64,000 nt of DNA from Macrolepiota albuminosa (GCA_027475525.1 JAMWFC010000122.1:930001-994000); one strand, 5' to 3'; numbered from the stretch's first letter, positions 22,771-34,110 are shown. The notes: a model not told the origin generated them from the letters alone. Made by a program: numbers and translations.

Positions 22771-23737
22771 ATGCAGATGTTTGGCGAGATACCCGACTTT
22801 CTTATTGCATGGCTCGACAAACAGCATATGTTCTGGGTGGCGTCAGCGCCCCTGACTGCGGATGGTCTGGTCAACATCTCGCCTAAAGGTGTCGAAGGCA
22901 CATTTCATATTGCCAGCCCACGGCGGGTCTGGTATGAAGACCTGTCTGGTTCAGGTTGGCTCTTTACTCTTTGTATAGTGTATTGGATTGAACCACTCTA
23001 TTCCCCAGGTGTCGAAACTATCTCGCACATCCGTGAAAACCAACGCATGACAATTCTCTTCAACGCGTTTGAAGGCCCTCCCAGAATTGTGAGGTTGTAT
23101 GGTAAAGGTCAGTCGCGCCCGTGTGTCCCACGAGTACGCTCACCCATCGGGTGTCACCAGGCTCTATATTCGAGTTCGGAACGTCTGAGTACAATGTGCT
23201 TCTTCCAGAAGGAGTCAGGCACCCAGGTTCCCGAGCTGCCATAGTGCTAGACATCTTTAAAGTAGCCACTGTATGTGTCAACTGTCCAGGATTTATGCCG
23301 TCTAAACTTCTTACCACTTTTCCCGTACTCAGACTTGTGGATACTCAGTACCAATCTACGAGTTCAAAGCTCACCGGACACAATTACTTGAATGGGCAGC
23401 AAAGAAAGAAGCCGCGGATCGCGGCGCTGAATTGACTGTAGGCTTCTCTTCAGCTACAAGTCCGCGTGTCCATACTGGACTGAAACGCTGGTGGGAGGAA
23501 AGGAATACCACCAGTCTGGATGGCTTGCAAGGCATTGTCTCAGCCCATATGTCTGAAGAAGTATTCAGATCCTGCTCTATCAAGAAAAGTAGTTCCTACG
23601 AAGTTCCTACCATTCGACTCAAGGTGATCCGCGCCTTCGACTTTGGGATCCTATGTGCTTTTTTGGTTGGCATACTCGTCACTTGCCTTTACCAGCGCGT
23701 TGCTCTTATTACCAAACACCTTATCTTTATCAATTAG
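22771..23737 (+). CDS. Pyridoxamine 5'-phosphate oxidase-like (FMN split-barrel) protein with C-terminal membrane segment
   Basis: Four exons: 22771-22954, 23009-23107, 23161-23270, 23333-23737; 798 nt, 265 residues, all GT..AG, frame closed throughout. The start ATG follows CAAC and the family N-terminus begins at once (MQMFGEIPDFLIAWLDKQHMFWVASAPL). Then come VNISPKGVEGTFHI, the highly conserved RRVWYEDLSGSGVETISHIREN, MTILFNAFEGPPRIVRL and TTCGYSVPIYEF. These are hallmarks of a fungal PNPOx-like family of flavin- or heme-binding split-barrel proteins; the substrate is unknown and PNP oxidase activity is not implied. The C-terminus has a strongly hydrophobic stretch (FGILCAFLVGILVTCLY, about residues 237-253) followed by a short basic tail, suggesting a tail-anchored protein with the enzyme domain in the cytosol. 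Confidence 0.85.
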
Positions 23738-24282
23738 AATCCATCCCGACTTGTTTATCACCAGAAGATCTGCACCTACTGGCACGCCGTCATCGTGTAA
23801 TTTGTTCATCGTAGAACTTACTGTAATTACCTGATTAAAATCATGCTATATCAATGTTAAAAATCTGTCATACAATGACCTGGGATCGATGATTTTTACT
23901 GGTCTTAGTTGAAATCTCGACATGGATCATGCTTGCGCTTCAAATGGTCATAACTTTACCGACCTGCACGGAGTTAGCAGAGGTAGTAAATCATGATGTA
24001 GTGGTAGGGTTTAATACTACATGGGATCTGAGGAAGGGTTCAGATGATGACCTCAGAGATAGGGGCTATCACCGGTTATCCGGTTAGGAACCAGGGGCTC
24101 GTGAACTTTCCACTGGCAGCGAAAATGCACCAGTGGCGCATACAATTTGATAAAACAAGTTGTGAGATCGTGACATGAATCTTTACAGCATGTATTATAA
24201 CTTACGAACAATATTTATATCTCGTAAAATTTAAAGATGGCACGCGCCATGAAATAATTTACCCCTGCTCCACTTCATCAAA
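23738..24282. other. Intergenic, convergent 3' flanks
   Basis: 545 bases between two convergently transcribed genes. AT-rich; no coding frame or repeat recognised. Confidence 0.5.
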
Positions 24283-24999
24283 TCAGATCTCCCGCGCCGG
24301 AGTCCTCATATCTCCATACTGTTCGCTGATTGCCCTACATGCCTCAAGCCCCAGAAGCTGCAAAGTCTTCATCCGACTTCTTTCAATAGCCTTCCTCTTT
24401 CGTCCACTCTGTACGCTACTGGCGCCACTCGCAGGCGCTTCAGCATCTTCGTCAAGCATCATAGGCGACAGGGGTGGACCAGGAGTGCATGGCGGTGTCG
24501 CGAACGGATCCTCACTAGCATCACAGTAAAGGTGCCACGTGGGACCAACTTCTTCGCCAACCTCTTCCCCATCGACATCCACCTCCATGCCATCAGCCGA
24601 GCTTGCGATGCTCTTACGCCTGTCAGCTTGTTTCCATGTGCTGACCGGAGGCAGAGAGCGCGCCCTCTGCAAGTCCTCCTTCAAGCCCTCCTTAGCATGA
24701 CGTTTGTCAAGTTCAGCCATGACCGAGCGTGCCGGACTCAGCACCTTCTGTGCAGACTTTTTGCCCTTGAGTTTGAGCTTTAGCGCACTGATTAGCGTTT
24801 TGAGTGCCGATACCGATGCAGACGATCGAGCCTTGTGCTTGGGAGAGGGAGTGGTCTTAGTGGAAAGGCCGGTGTGGCTGACTATACTAGGACTCCGGAC
24901 GATGCGGCGGTAACAGATGCTGGGATGGGACACGGATTTGGAGCTGAGCGGGCAGTAGCGGTTTGGAGAGGGATTGAAGTGGAGTGACAGGGGGGTCAT
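24283..24999 (-). CDS. Hypothetical nuclear-type protein, low complexity
   Basis: Single open frame of 238 residues from the first good ATG (24999) to TGA 24283-24285; the frame stays open further upstream without an ATG. The N-terminal third is Ser/Pro/Arg-rich. A basic helix-like segment (SALKTLISALKLKLKGKK) follows, then AELDKRHAKEGLKEDLQRARSLPP, an acidic stretch (MEVDVDGEEVGEEVG), a Pro-rich Cdk-like block (DPFATPPCTPGPPLSPMM), a GRKRKAIERSRMK basic patch and a short C-terminal helix. No catalytic motif and no family recognised. The basic patches and TP/SP sites suggest a nuclear, phosphorylated protein, which is inference only. Good CpG content argues for a host gene rather than a transposon. 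Confidence 0.6.
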   Translation of the reverse strand: MTPLSLHFNPSPNRYCPLSSKSVSHPSICYRRIVRSPSIVSHTGLSTKTTPSPKHKARSSASVSALKTLISALKLKLKGKKSAQKVLSPARSVMAELDKRHAKEGLKEDLQRARSLPPVSTWKQADRRKSIASSADGMEVDVDGEEVGEEVGPTWHLYCDASEDPFATPPCTPGPPLSPMMLDEDAEAPASGASSVQSGRKRKAIERSRMKTLQLLGLEACRAISEQYGDMRTPAREI

Positions 25000-26431
25000 A
25001 ATGCGAGTGGGTAGAGATGGAACTGGGTAAGGATAGAGGATGGTGGAAGTATTGATACTCTGAGTGATAAATATGGATGGCGTCTGGTCGAAGACTTTCA
25101 AACTCTTCTGAGAAAGAAATCTATAAAGAGCTTGTCCAAGCTGGGCAATCGACTCGAACAAAGAGCCTTAGTAGGCGCGTTTGAGGTGTGCTTTGTGAAA
25201 GCCATTGGCATTTTCTTTGTTCGTCAGTAAAGGTGGCAGAAGGTTACGAGTGAGAGATGCCAAAGATGTTGACATAAACCACTAGAAACGAAGTCAGGAA
25301 CGCACCTTTCCTTTGACATGGCCATTTGAAGCAGATAATTGAACCTTGTTTCATGACGAAGCTATGTAGTATGGAATTTGACTTAAGGCCTTACCCATAG
25401 GACGGCATGCCGAGATCCTTGTTTGTTTCAAGGTTTTGTTATTTTCGTTGTGATGTGCATTCATGTAAAACTAGATTAACACAGGCGTTGTAATAAATTA
25501 AGTAGTGACATAAGCCAGGAGATGAAGGGGTTTCCCTCAACAGTCAGTATTAATTGGTAATGGTATCGTCACCTAGTTGTTGCAAGTGCGGCGTATCTAT
25601 CCGAAATCTACCGGTCGAATTTGTAAAGTATTACAGTCAAACCCTCATAACCCATGCTCCTTCATGGAAGCCAAAAAGAATGGATTATTAGGGGTTATGG
25701 GTTATAGGAGAAGATACTATAGGGGGCACTTCTGAGACCTATTTTGGGTCAATAGTTGCATACTATCTAATTTTGATTTTCACTGTTGTAGTCCTGAAGG
25801 GACCCTCACTAGATGCAGGAAACAATGTTTTTAGCAAAAAATTGTAAAAACATGGGAAAAATAATCCATATAATTTTATAACTTTATTTGAATGTTTCTG
25901 TAATCAACCTTCAAATGTATTTCAATAGTATTTGTAATAGAATTTGAATAGAAATAAAGAAAGAATATAATATTTATCAATTATTCTAAACAATGTCTTT
26001 ATGATATTTTGGGCAGGGAAGTTGAAAGAATATCCTAAGGTCAGGAAAAATATTTCTAGAGAAAAAAAAAGTATTGAATCAGATCTACAAATATGTCTTG
26101 AATATCTTTTAAATTTAAATTACTTTTTAATATGCTTTTTCATTGTCATTGTCAAAGACAATGTAATAACAATCAGTGCCAATGATTTGAGGAGGAGGAG
26201 TTTTTTTATTTTTTCTAGGGAGCTATTTTTATGTGATATACATCATGAGCTCTTGTGTCCTAGCTTCTGCAGTATGCTAAAGTGTGGTAATTATGGATAC
26301 TCATTCAGGTACTCCAGCATGATGCCTTTTCAAGCATGCCAGTTATGCCTTGTAGCCACTTTACCACAATTTGATCGTTTGGAGTTCATACTACTTCCCA
26401 CATATAAGTTTGTTGCTATCTGCCATTAACA
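25000..26431. other. Interval between gene island and second repeat nest
   Basis: 25,000-25,600 is the probable 5' flank of the preceding gene. At about 25,632 the text ACAGTCAAACCCTCATAACCC resembles a pogo/Fot-type transposon end, and GGGTTATGGG recurs nearby in inverse sense, but I could not find a matching far end or a transposase. 25,740-26,430 is AT-rich with no supportable gene. Confidence 0.35.
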
Positions 26432-27081
26432 TTGATAGGCTTCTACTTGGACTAAGCACATCAAGAGACACTATAGGCTTACCAACACTTGTCAGTCTAA
26501 GTATGGGTTGACTATCCAGGGTCAACATTGCTGATATAAGGGGAAGAACGAGAGGCTTACCTTGCCAATCTTGGTACTGGCCAGCAACACATTGATCTCA
26601 TCAGATAACAAAGAATTCTATTATAGGTGCTGAACCTTAGCACCACAAAATCAAAATCAAACCTAACTTATGAATAACTCTGCAAATGGATGCAGCTAGT
26701 CAGCACCTTTATGCTCTTGGTACTTGGCCATGTACCACTCATGGACCTTGACTTCCCATGTCCAGGAGCTGTCAGGGCCACATAATGCCAACTATCACTG
26801 GTAGACTCGCCACATTACAGCAGGAACATTCTGTGGTGCATTTGCAGGGCCAGTAACTTTAACATGATCAAATAAAGAGGACACTTTCACAAGAAAATTC
26901 TGGAGGGTGAAAGCATAAATTCTGGACATTCTGAAAAAGACAGGATGAAAAACACTAGTGGAAAGAGATATCTGAAAACAACTTTATAAGGCAATGACAG
27001 ACATCATTACATGGACCATAGCATAGTCAAATTAATGACAGTGTTTGACTGAGGACAGTCAATTTTTCAGTTGAAGGGAAA
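26432..27081 (-). pseudogene. Remnant of element B: same antisense accessory gene upstream of a polypurine tract
   Basis: Read on the minus strand from about 26,935, a frame starts MSRIYAFTLQNF and continues HVKVTGPANAPQNVPAVMWRVYQ, then two stops, then LALCGPDSSWTWEVKVHEWYMAKYQEHKG. This parallels the first exon of the element A antisense gene (IEGVGAEASQNLVVGVMKLLERW, then WDREIKVREWC). A second piece, DEINVLLASTKIGK followed by a GTAAGC donor, matches the position of the next A exon (STIEDELEDILSG). The right edge is the polypurine tract GTTGAAGGGAAA, directly before LTR B. The left edge begins with a partial LTR B start (TGATAGGCTTCTAC). Heavily decayed. Confidence 0.55.
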
Positions 27082-27296
27082 TGATAGGCTTCTACTCAGA
27101 CTGAGCACTTCAAGAGACACTATAGGCCTATCAACACTTGTTAGTCTGGAGACTCAAGCAATCTTCTTGGACATAGGACATCTCTGGCTTGGGCTCTTCA
27201 ATATGGGCTTCACTTACTAGTCTCAATCACCATATATCAGCCATTCAACATCCACTATTCATTGACTTCAAGAACTCAGGAGGTTCAGGACTCATC

Positions 27297-27450
27297 GCAC
27301 TAGCACAATGATGAGGAAGTGACTCTGATTAAATCCTGATCAATTCCAAAAGGAGTTAGCATTAGGTGCTGCTGCACTAGCACAATGATGAGGAAGTGAC
27401 TCTGATTAAATCCTGATCAATTCCAAAAGGAGTTAGCATTAGGTGCTGCT
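27297..27450. repeat. Perfect 77-bp tandem duplication no. 4 (inside LTR B)
   Basis: Copies at 27297-27373 and 27374-27450, identical over exactly 77 bases, mismatched on both sides. They begin GCACTAGCACAATGATGAGG. The solo LTR B at 13.3 kb has one copy of the homologous stretch. Confidence 0.95.
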
Positions 27451-27700
27451 ATTTGTCAAGGCACTTCAATCAGAAGTATAAAGAATTAATGGCAACAAAA
27501 CAGGATATACTAAAACCTGACATCTTAACCTATCAGAAAGAGGTACAATGTTTAGTGCTGGCATTAGCACTCACAGCATCTGTTGAGGATTTTCTGATTA
27601 TACTTCAGAGAAGCCTGGCCAATTGGACTTACATTAAAAAGTGAGCAGACTTATACAATTTTAAGTAGTTTTAGAGTCACTGTGGTCAATAGGCTGTAAC

Positions 27701-28219
27701 TGTAAGGGTGACCTCTGGAGGCTATGGCTTAGTCACATAGCTGGCAGAGGAAGATCCAAAGTGTATTAGAATATATACTGACAATATCATGATAACTACT
27801 CACCTGGCAGAGGAAGGTCTAAAAAAAACAAGTCTAGGGATTTCCTATGCCAGGTTGGATGCTTCTAGGGCCTCTGAAGCATGAAAAACAACTGTACAGT
27901 ACAACAAAACCTTAAAAACTCAAAAATTGCCTAAATAAACAACTATACAAACAAGGCAGAAAAACTCCAGACTTTGGAAGTCAGAAAGGCAAAGTCTGGC
28001 TTATATAAATAGTCTGAAAGCAGTGCTGAAGGGCCCACACTTGTCTAAATAGTAGCTAAAGAACCAGAGCACCTTAAGGGCTGATAATAGTACTAACAGA
28101 TAGTGTTGAAAGAATAGAAACAGTAAAATGAAAGAATGACAGAAGAAATAAGAAAATGGATAAAGGCAGAGTGAAGAGATAAGGAGTGAAAGAAGAAAAA
28201 AATGAGGAGTCTCCTGACA
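27701..28219 (-). mobile_element. Solo LTR C, first of a side-by-side pair
   Basis: TG..CA ended LTR (plus-strand left end TGTAAGGGTGACC, right end CTCCTGACA). Flanks GTAAC at 27696-27700 and GTAAT at 28220-28224 look like a 5-bp target duplication with one transition. Confidence 0.8.
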
Positions 28220-28225
28220 GTAATG

Positions 28226-28743
28226 TGTAAGGGCGACCTCTAGAGGCTGTGGCTCAGTCACACAGCTGGCAGAGGGAGATCCAAAGTGTATTAGAATATA
28301 TACTGACAATATCAAGGTAGCTACTCACCTGGCAGAGGGAGATCCAAAGAGAACAAGTCTGGGGATTCCCTATGCCAGGTTGGACGCTTCTGGGGCCTCT
28401 GAAGCATGGGAAACAACTGTACAGTACAACAAAACCTTAAAAACTCGAAAATTGACTAACCAAACAAGTGTGCAAACAAGGGAGGAAAACTCCGGACTTT
28501 AGAAGTCAGAAAGGCAAACTCCGGCTTATCTAAGCAGCCTGGAGCGGTGCTGAAGGGCCCACACTTGTCTGAGTGATAGCTAAAGAACCAGAGCACCTCA
28601 AAGGTTGAGAATAGTACCAACAGATAGTGTTGAAGAAGTAGTAACAGCAAAATGAGAGAATGGTAGAAGAAATAAGGAAGTGAATGAAAGGAGAGTGAAG
28701 AAATAAGGAGTGAAAGAAGAAAGGAATGAGGGGTCCCCTGACA
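28226..28743 (-). mobile_element. Solo LTR C, second of a side-by-side pair
   Basis: 518 bp with a perfect 5-bp target duplication TAATG at 28221-28225 and 28744-28748. Six bases separate it from the first copy. Same orientation. Confidence 0.85.
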
Positions 28744-29468
28744 TAATGCCAGTTGGTCACTGTCACTTATGTGCTGCTAGTTGCTGTTGACAGGTTGCCA
28801 TTAACTGTAACCACAAGGAGAAGCACTAATTGGTAGTACTGTAAATGGACTTATTTTCAAAATACAGTAGCACATAGTATAAAAGATAGCTACTTAACAT
28901 GTAAATAACAACAAATTGTAACTCATTAGCACCAAGTTACTCTCAGCATTCAAATTACACTAGCTTGACCTAACTTGTCACTAAGTTGGGCACTAGCATT
29001 GTCTATATTATCTTTGTTGTTTATAGTGCCACTTACAGGCACATTTTGTTGTGCTATTCTTTCTTTTTGTAATATCTCTATCAGACCTATAGAGCTTACA
29101 GTTTGCTAAATAGTATCAAGAGTGCTATTATCTAGCATGTTGTCTTATCATATTAGCTCAAGCATACTGGAACCCTGTCAGAACTCCTCACACACTATGC
29201 ATGCCAGGTGCTGAAGATGGCATTATACTACATAATGTCCAGCACACCCAACCACAGTTGGCATCATCAACATGTCTTTCCAATTTCTAAGGTCTTCTGC
29301 TTTCAGCAATGATTTGCTGGTATTGCTGGCTGAGGCTCCACAACTCTAACTCCTTATATCCAGACTAGTATTTTTGGAAAGCATGACCTCTTATGATGCA
29401 TGAGCAATGAATTAGATCAGCATGGCAATGATGCTAAGGCTCAACATCTTTGCTGATTCTAACCAATA

Positions 29469-31077
29469 CACTGGCTCAAAAAACTGCTCCAATGTTTGGT
29501 CTTTTTGGAAAGATTCACATGGTGTGCAACAATTACCTAAGCAAAAAATTGTAGAAAATCACATGACATACAACTGCATCTTGGCTTCATAATAATATAT
29601 AGATCATGTGATTTGGACAAGAACCTGCTTATTAATAAATTAAACAAAATATTCAATCATTGAGGCAGTTTTTTGACCCACTCTCATTTACTCTAATTTT
29701 CATATTTAGTACTTGGTATGGCCTCCATTTGCCTTTATAACTGCTTTGATCCTTCTAGGCATGCTCTCTATGAGGCTTTGACATATCTCTGGTAGTATTT
29801 CATTCCACTCCTTGACCACTCTCTCCCACAACTCATGCACTCCTTTATAAGGGATACCTCATAGTCCAAAAGTTTGCACTTAATGTAAACCCCAAGGTGT
29901 TCAATGGGATTGAGGTCAGGGGATTGGACAGGCCAGGATATCACAATGATGTTGTTATCAGAAAACCAGGTTGTTGCCTATTTGAAGGTGTGTTTTGGGT
30001 CATTGTCCTGCTGAAAATATTGTCTTTCCTTCTCCATTTCCAACTTCTCAAAGCTTTTCACCACTCCCTCATCCAAAATCTCACAATACTATGCAGCATC
30101 CATCTTTCCCTAAACTTCTATGAGCTTCTCTACTCCATTCCAACCCATGCAGCTCCATACCATTAAAATGTTTCCTCCTCCATGCTTGATAGTTGGTGTA
30201 GTAATGCAGTCAGATAGTGGTTCTCCTGGAATTTTCCACACATATACCTTCCCATCTGATCCAATCTGATTGATCTTTGTCTCATCACTTCACAAAACCC
30301 TTTTCCAATCCTCCACTGCCAGTTTTCATGATACTGAGCAAACTTGAGCTGGTTTGCACAATGAGCAGCCTTGAGCATAGAAACTTTCTTTTTTGTTGCT
30401 GAGCAAAAACCTGCCTCCTTCAATGCATTTCTGACTGTCTGAGGATTGACAGGACTGGAGATGACAGAATTAATGAACTGTGTAGCTTGAACAGCATTAT
30501 CTAGCTTCCCAGTAGTAATTTGATGAATAATAGACTGTTTGTCACATGCTGTAAGCTTGGAAGGACAACCTTCAGGATGATTTTCTTTGTTGCTCTCCAG
30601 TTCTTTGCTGATCCTCCCCACAGTGCCCTTTTCCAGGCCAGTTTTTGCTTGGATTTGATGCTGAGAATACCCTCATTGAGGAGAGAAGCAACAGGAGAGT
30701 GATTGGCAGCAGAAATAGGTCACATGATAGTGGTAAAGTGTCAAGAAGGTGATTGATTGAAGTTGAACATGTCAAATTAGTACAAATAAGGTCACATGAC
30801 ACTGTTTATACTTCTCACAAGGTGTTTCCATCTTCTATTGCTAAAAAGTATTGAGAAAATATGAAAATTAAAGTGAGTCAAAAAACTGCCCCAGTGATTG
30901 AATATTTTGTTTGATTTATTAATAAGTGAGTTCTTGTCCAAATCATGTGATCTTTACATCACCAGGATGCAGTTGCATGTCATGTGATTTTTCACAATTT
31001 TTTGCTTAAGTAATTGTTGCACACCATGTGAATCTTTCTGAAGAGGCCAAACATTGGGGCAGTTTTTTGAGCCAGTG
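29469..31077 (-). mobile_element. Tc1/mariner-type DNA transposon with long terminal inverted repeats
   Basis: Ends CACTGGCTCAAAAAACTG on the left and the inverse (CAGTTTTTTGAGCCAGTG) on the right, each flanked by TA (29467-29468 and 31078-31079), the duplicated target of this superfamily. The inverted repeats extend about 200 bases with scattered differences. 1609 bp with one broken transposase gene on the minus strand. Confidence 0.85.
29700..30621 (-). pseudogene. Tc1-like transposase, frameshifted
   Basis: The N-terminal two-thirds is open from 30621 (GRISKELESNKENHPEGCPSK, a helix-turn-helix region typical of Tc1 paired-like domains) to about 30,330. In shifted frames the DDE motifs are readable: DETKINQIGSDG with VWKIPGEPLSD, HGGGNILMVWSCMGWNGV, QQDNDPKHT, and PVQSPDLNPIEHLGVY. 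Several stops and at least one frameshift mean it cannot be active. The domain order and the D..D..E context place it in the Tc1 branch. Confidence 0.8.
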
Positions 31078-31380
31078 TATATTGTAATACCTATTACAAT
31101 GCTTGTAAGTATTTATAAATACAGTATTAGCATTGTATTCATATTAAAAAATATGTGCAAAGCTCACCCTCAGTCCAATAAAATTGACTAAAAAATTAGT
31201 AGAATAAAAAAAAAAACATATATACTGTCATGTAACAATAAAGGCCACTGTACCTAGTGAGATGTGATAGTGTGATAATGTGAAAGAGTTTGATATATCA
31301 GTGTGATCAAATGATCAAGGTTGATGGTGCATGATTTTCAGGGCATGTTTGTCATTTGTGGATATCTGAGCACTAACAGC
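31078..31380. other. AT-rich spacer
   Basis: About 300 bases between the Tc1-like element and a gypsy-C fragment. Nothing recognised. Confidence 0.4.
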
Positions 31381-31539
31381 AGAACATGATACTTGGATTC
31401 TCCTGGCTGCATGACCACAATCCTGAGATTGACTGGGCCAAGAATAAGGTAAATATGAGCCACTGCCCTCAACAGTGTTCTACTTGTGCCAAGAAAGTTG
31501 AAGAAGAGCATAGAGCATCAGTCTGTAAGTGCACTGCTA
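31381..31539 (+). pseudogene. gypsy-C copy 2, end of protease (5' piece)
   Basis: Plus-strand text MILGFSWLHDHNPEIDWAK then NMSHCPQQCSTCAKKVEEEH, matching the protease C-terminal strand in gypsy-C copy 1 (MILGFSWLCDHNSEIDW). It is cut by the copia-2 insertion at TATAT and resumes at 38,257. Confidence 0.75.
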
Positions 31540-31544
31540 TATAT

Positions 31545-31878
31545 TGTTAGAAGTTAACGCCTAGATCACACGAGTAAGTAATGCGACCTCAGTCTCATAT
31601 ATTTGACTGAGCTAAGCCTACCTAGATCACACGAGTAAGTAATGCAACTAGGTACAGCTATTAGCATGATGTCTGTCATCCTGAGTATGTGATTGCTTAT
31701 CCTCAGTCTTGTATACTTGACTGAGGGTATGCACAACATCTGGTAGCAGGTTTATATATCTATAATATGGTATGTCAGGGTGGAGAGTTAATATAGGAAG
31801 AGAAATATAGCAAAATTAAAGTTGTCCCTTGTCGGATATCAATACCTCAACGCTTACGGTGCTCAGCAGCACTCAACA
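31545..31878 (-). repeat. copia-2 3' LTR
   Basis: 334 bp with ends TGTT/AACA. Compared with the 5' LTR it shows about nine clear base differences, all transitions, and one 4-bp length difference. Confidence 0.9.
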
Positions 31879-31944
31879 CTCCTCTTTACCGTAAGTGGCG
31901 CTTCTTCTTGCGTGGAATCATGGTCAAGCCATTCCAAGTATCCA

Positions 31945-33390
31945 TCAGAGTCGGAAAAATTGAGGTAAAGGGAGTGGTTTCATGAACAAGTCGGCAACAT
32001 TATCTTTTGTATTGATGTACCGTATTGCGAGTTCTTTCAATGCCACACGCTCATGCAGAAAGTGGTATTTAATGTCGACATGTTTCACATGCGAGTGTAG
32101 CATTGGGTCTTCCGATAAGTTTATTGCTGCATTGTTGTCGCATATAATTATTGTTGCATGTTGTGGTCCATAACCGATTGCCTGAAGGAGGGTCCGTAAC
32201 CACACACACTCTTGTGCAGCCTCAAACACTGCCATGTATTCAGCCTCACATAATGAGGCTGCCACTGTCTTTTGTTTCCGCAATGCCCAGGAAATTATGC
32301 CCGAACCTAGTGACCACATATATCCCCCCATGCTGCACCTTGTGTCAAGGCAATTCACCTAGTCAGAGTCCGTGAATCCAGCAAGCATGATAGGAGATGT
32401 GCCTCCCAGGCGTAATCTAAAATTCCTTGTTCCCTTTAGATATTGAACCACGCGAATTGCCATATTCCAGTGAGTTAAGAAGTATGAGTCAAAATATTGG
32501 CTTAACTGTTGAACTGAGTACTGGATATCAGGCCTTGAGGATATTGCAAGCCATATCAGGCCTCCTACAAGCCTGCGGTAAGGTATTTTTGCTAGGTCAT
32601 CACAGTCTTTCTGTGTCATCTTTGAGTAATCTGCATGACGTAGCTTCAATCCAGGTTCCATCAGTAGCAATAAGAGGTTGGCATCATGTTGACCAAATTG
32701 CATAACGAGCCTGTCAATAACCGGTGTTTGCAAGAGGTATACTGCTCGAACTGGTCTGTCCCACTCGATAGCTATCCCAACAATCTGGCGTGGAGTCCCT
32801 AAGTCTGAGATTGTCCAGGCCTCTCGTAACTGTGATTTAAAATGTTTATTAGCCTGTCTCGAGCTTGCAATTGCTAAGAAATCGTCCACATGAACCACCA
32901 CCACAACTGTCCCATGATGTGATTTCCTGTAATAGACACACGACTCACATGCCAAACGGGTGAAGCCCCACTTCTCAACCATATTTTTATTTAGGGTGTG
33001 ATTTCATATTCTGCCCGCTTGCTTCATCCTGTAAAGGCCCCTCTCTAGCTTGCACACAAAATTCTCCTTACCCAGCTCTTCAAAATCCTTTGGTTGTTCC
33101 ATGTACGTAGTCTCCTCCTCAGGTAGTATGCCATACAGGAAAGCTGTCTTGATGTCGACTTGCATAGCATCCCATCCTTGAGCTGCAGCAAGATGGAGTA
33201 AAATATGCCAGGATTCTGCGTGAGCTGTTGGTGAGGTAGTCTTGGTATATTCTTTTCCATATACTTGGTTAAAGCCTTGTAGGACATGTCTTACTTTAAA
33301 CTGTACAACATTCCCCTTTTCATCCCGCTTAAGTGCAAAAACAGGATGACCACAGTGTATTTTGTGTCCAGCAGGCACCTCTTCTCATGG
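31945..33390 (-). pseudogene. copia-2 reverse transcriptase and RNase H
   Basis: Three open blocks in the same frame, separated by single stops. 33378-33004: GHPVFALKRDEKGNVVQFK, DAMQVDIKTAFLYGILPEEE (first catalytic Asp in VDIKTAFL), GLYRMKQAGRI. 32982-32359: TVVVVVHVDDFLAIA (catalytic VDD), DLGTPRQIVGIAIEW, KIPYRRLVGGLIWLAISSRPDI. 32358-31945: RNase H with SGIISWALRKQKTVAASLCEAEYMA and the KHVDIKYHFLHERV tail. Stops at 33385-33387, 33004-33006 (both TGA) and 32359-32361 (TAG), the last in the FTDSD-W motif. Confidence 0.85.
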
Positions 33391-34110
33391 TATCAGCTGG
33401 TGATGAGCTCCCATTATAGATGACCACAGATAGCGCCAACACAAGCACCTCACATTGGCACACTGAGACCACCAGGAGCGGCATGTCTTAGCGCTCCAGG
33501 GGCTAATTTTTGCATATTTTTATGTTAATAACTCGCAGCTGGAGCCTTTAATTACTCCAGGACCACTCTTTATGGCACCATCTATTCTTAGCACTCCTCT
33601 TGACACCTTGCCGCACCTTGCCACTCACCCTTCAGGGCCATACATGGACACAGACACTTGGCACCCATGATGCTCTTAGCCGGTGGCAGCAGGAATGATG
33701 AAGTATTTTATGACAGACAGCTTGGAGTTTCACCTTAGCACCTGACGCTGCTTAGCTTCTTGCCAACTCAGACTGACAGCATGATTGTGGACTTTTTCAC
33801 CATATAGTTTAATTCACGGCATTCACTTACATATAAATACTTACTTTTTGTTAGTAGTACATCATCAATTTGGCAGTAGGGATTGTATCTCACCATTTCG
33901 GTCACCCTACGCAACAGACTACCTTTTGTTGACCGTGTCGGCAAGGGGACTCTGCTTTAGTTCTCTCTCACTCTTTCTGTCTGCAATCTCTTAGTGCCTT
34001 GCAACTACGGCAAGGCATTTGTGCTTAGATCTGCTAAGCAATCTCGTCATTTTATCATCTCTTTTAGGTGCTAACACTTAGCACCTCTTAGTGACCCCTT
34101 TACAGTGTCT

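Larger units (their letters stand above)
27082..29269 (+). mobile_element. LTR B (3' LTR of element B), interrupted by two solo LTR C copies
   Basis: Starts TGATAGGCTTCTACTC after the polypurine tract and ends CAGTTGGCATCATCA. It matches the solo LTR B at 13,256-14,316 on both sides of the inserted LTR C pair (27,701-28,743). Without the insertions and one copy of the 77-bp duplication it is about 1.1 kb. Confidence 0.75.

Noticed and set aside
25632..25710. Possible pogo/Fot-type terminal repeat (ACAGTCAAACC..)
   Set aside because: No matching far end, no target duplication and no transposase could be identified.
31545..31760. Direct repeats CCTAGATCACACGAGTAAGTAATG inside the copia-2 LTR, first considered as a CRISPR-like or satellite array
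   Set aside because: Only two copies, present in both LTRs, in a eukaryotic retroelement; they are part of the LTR.
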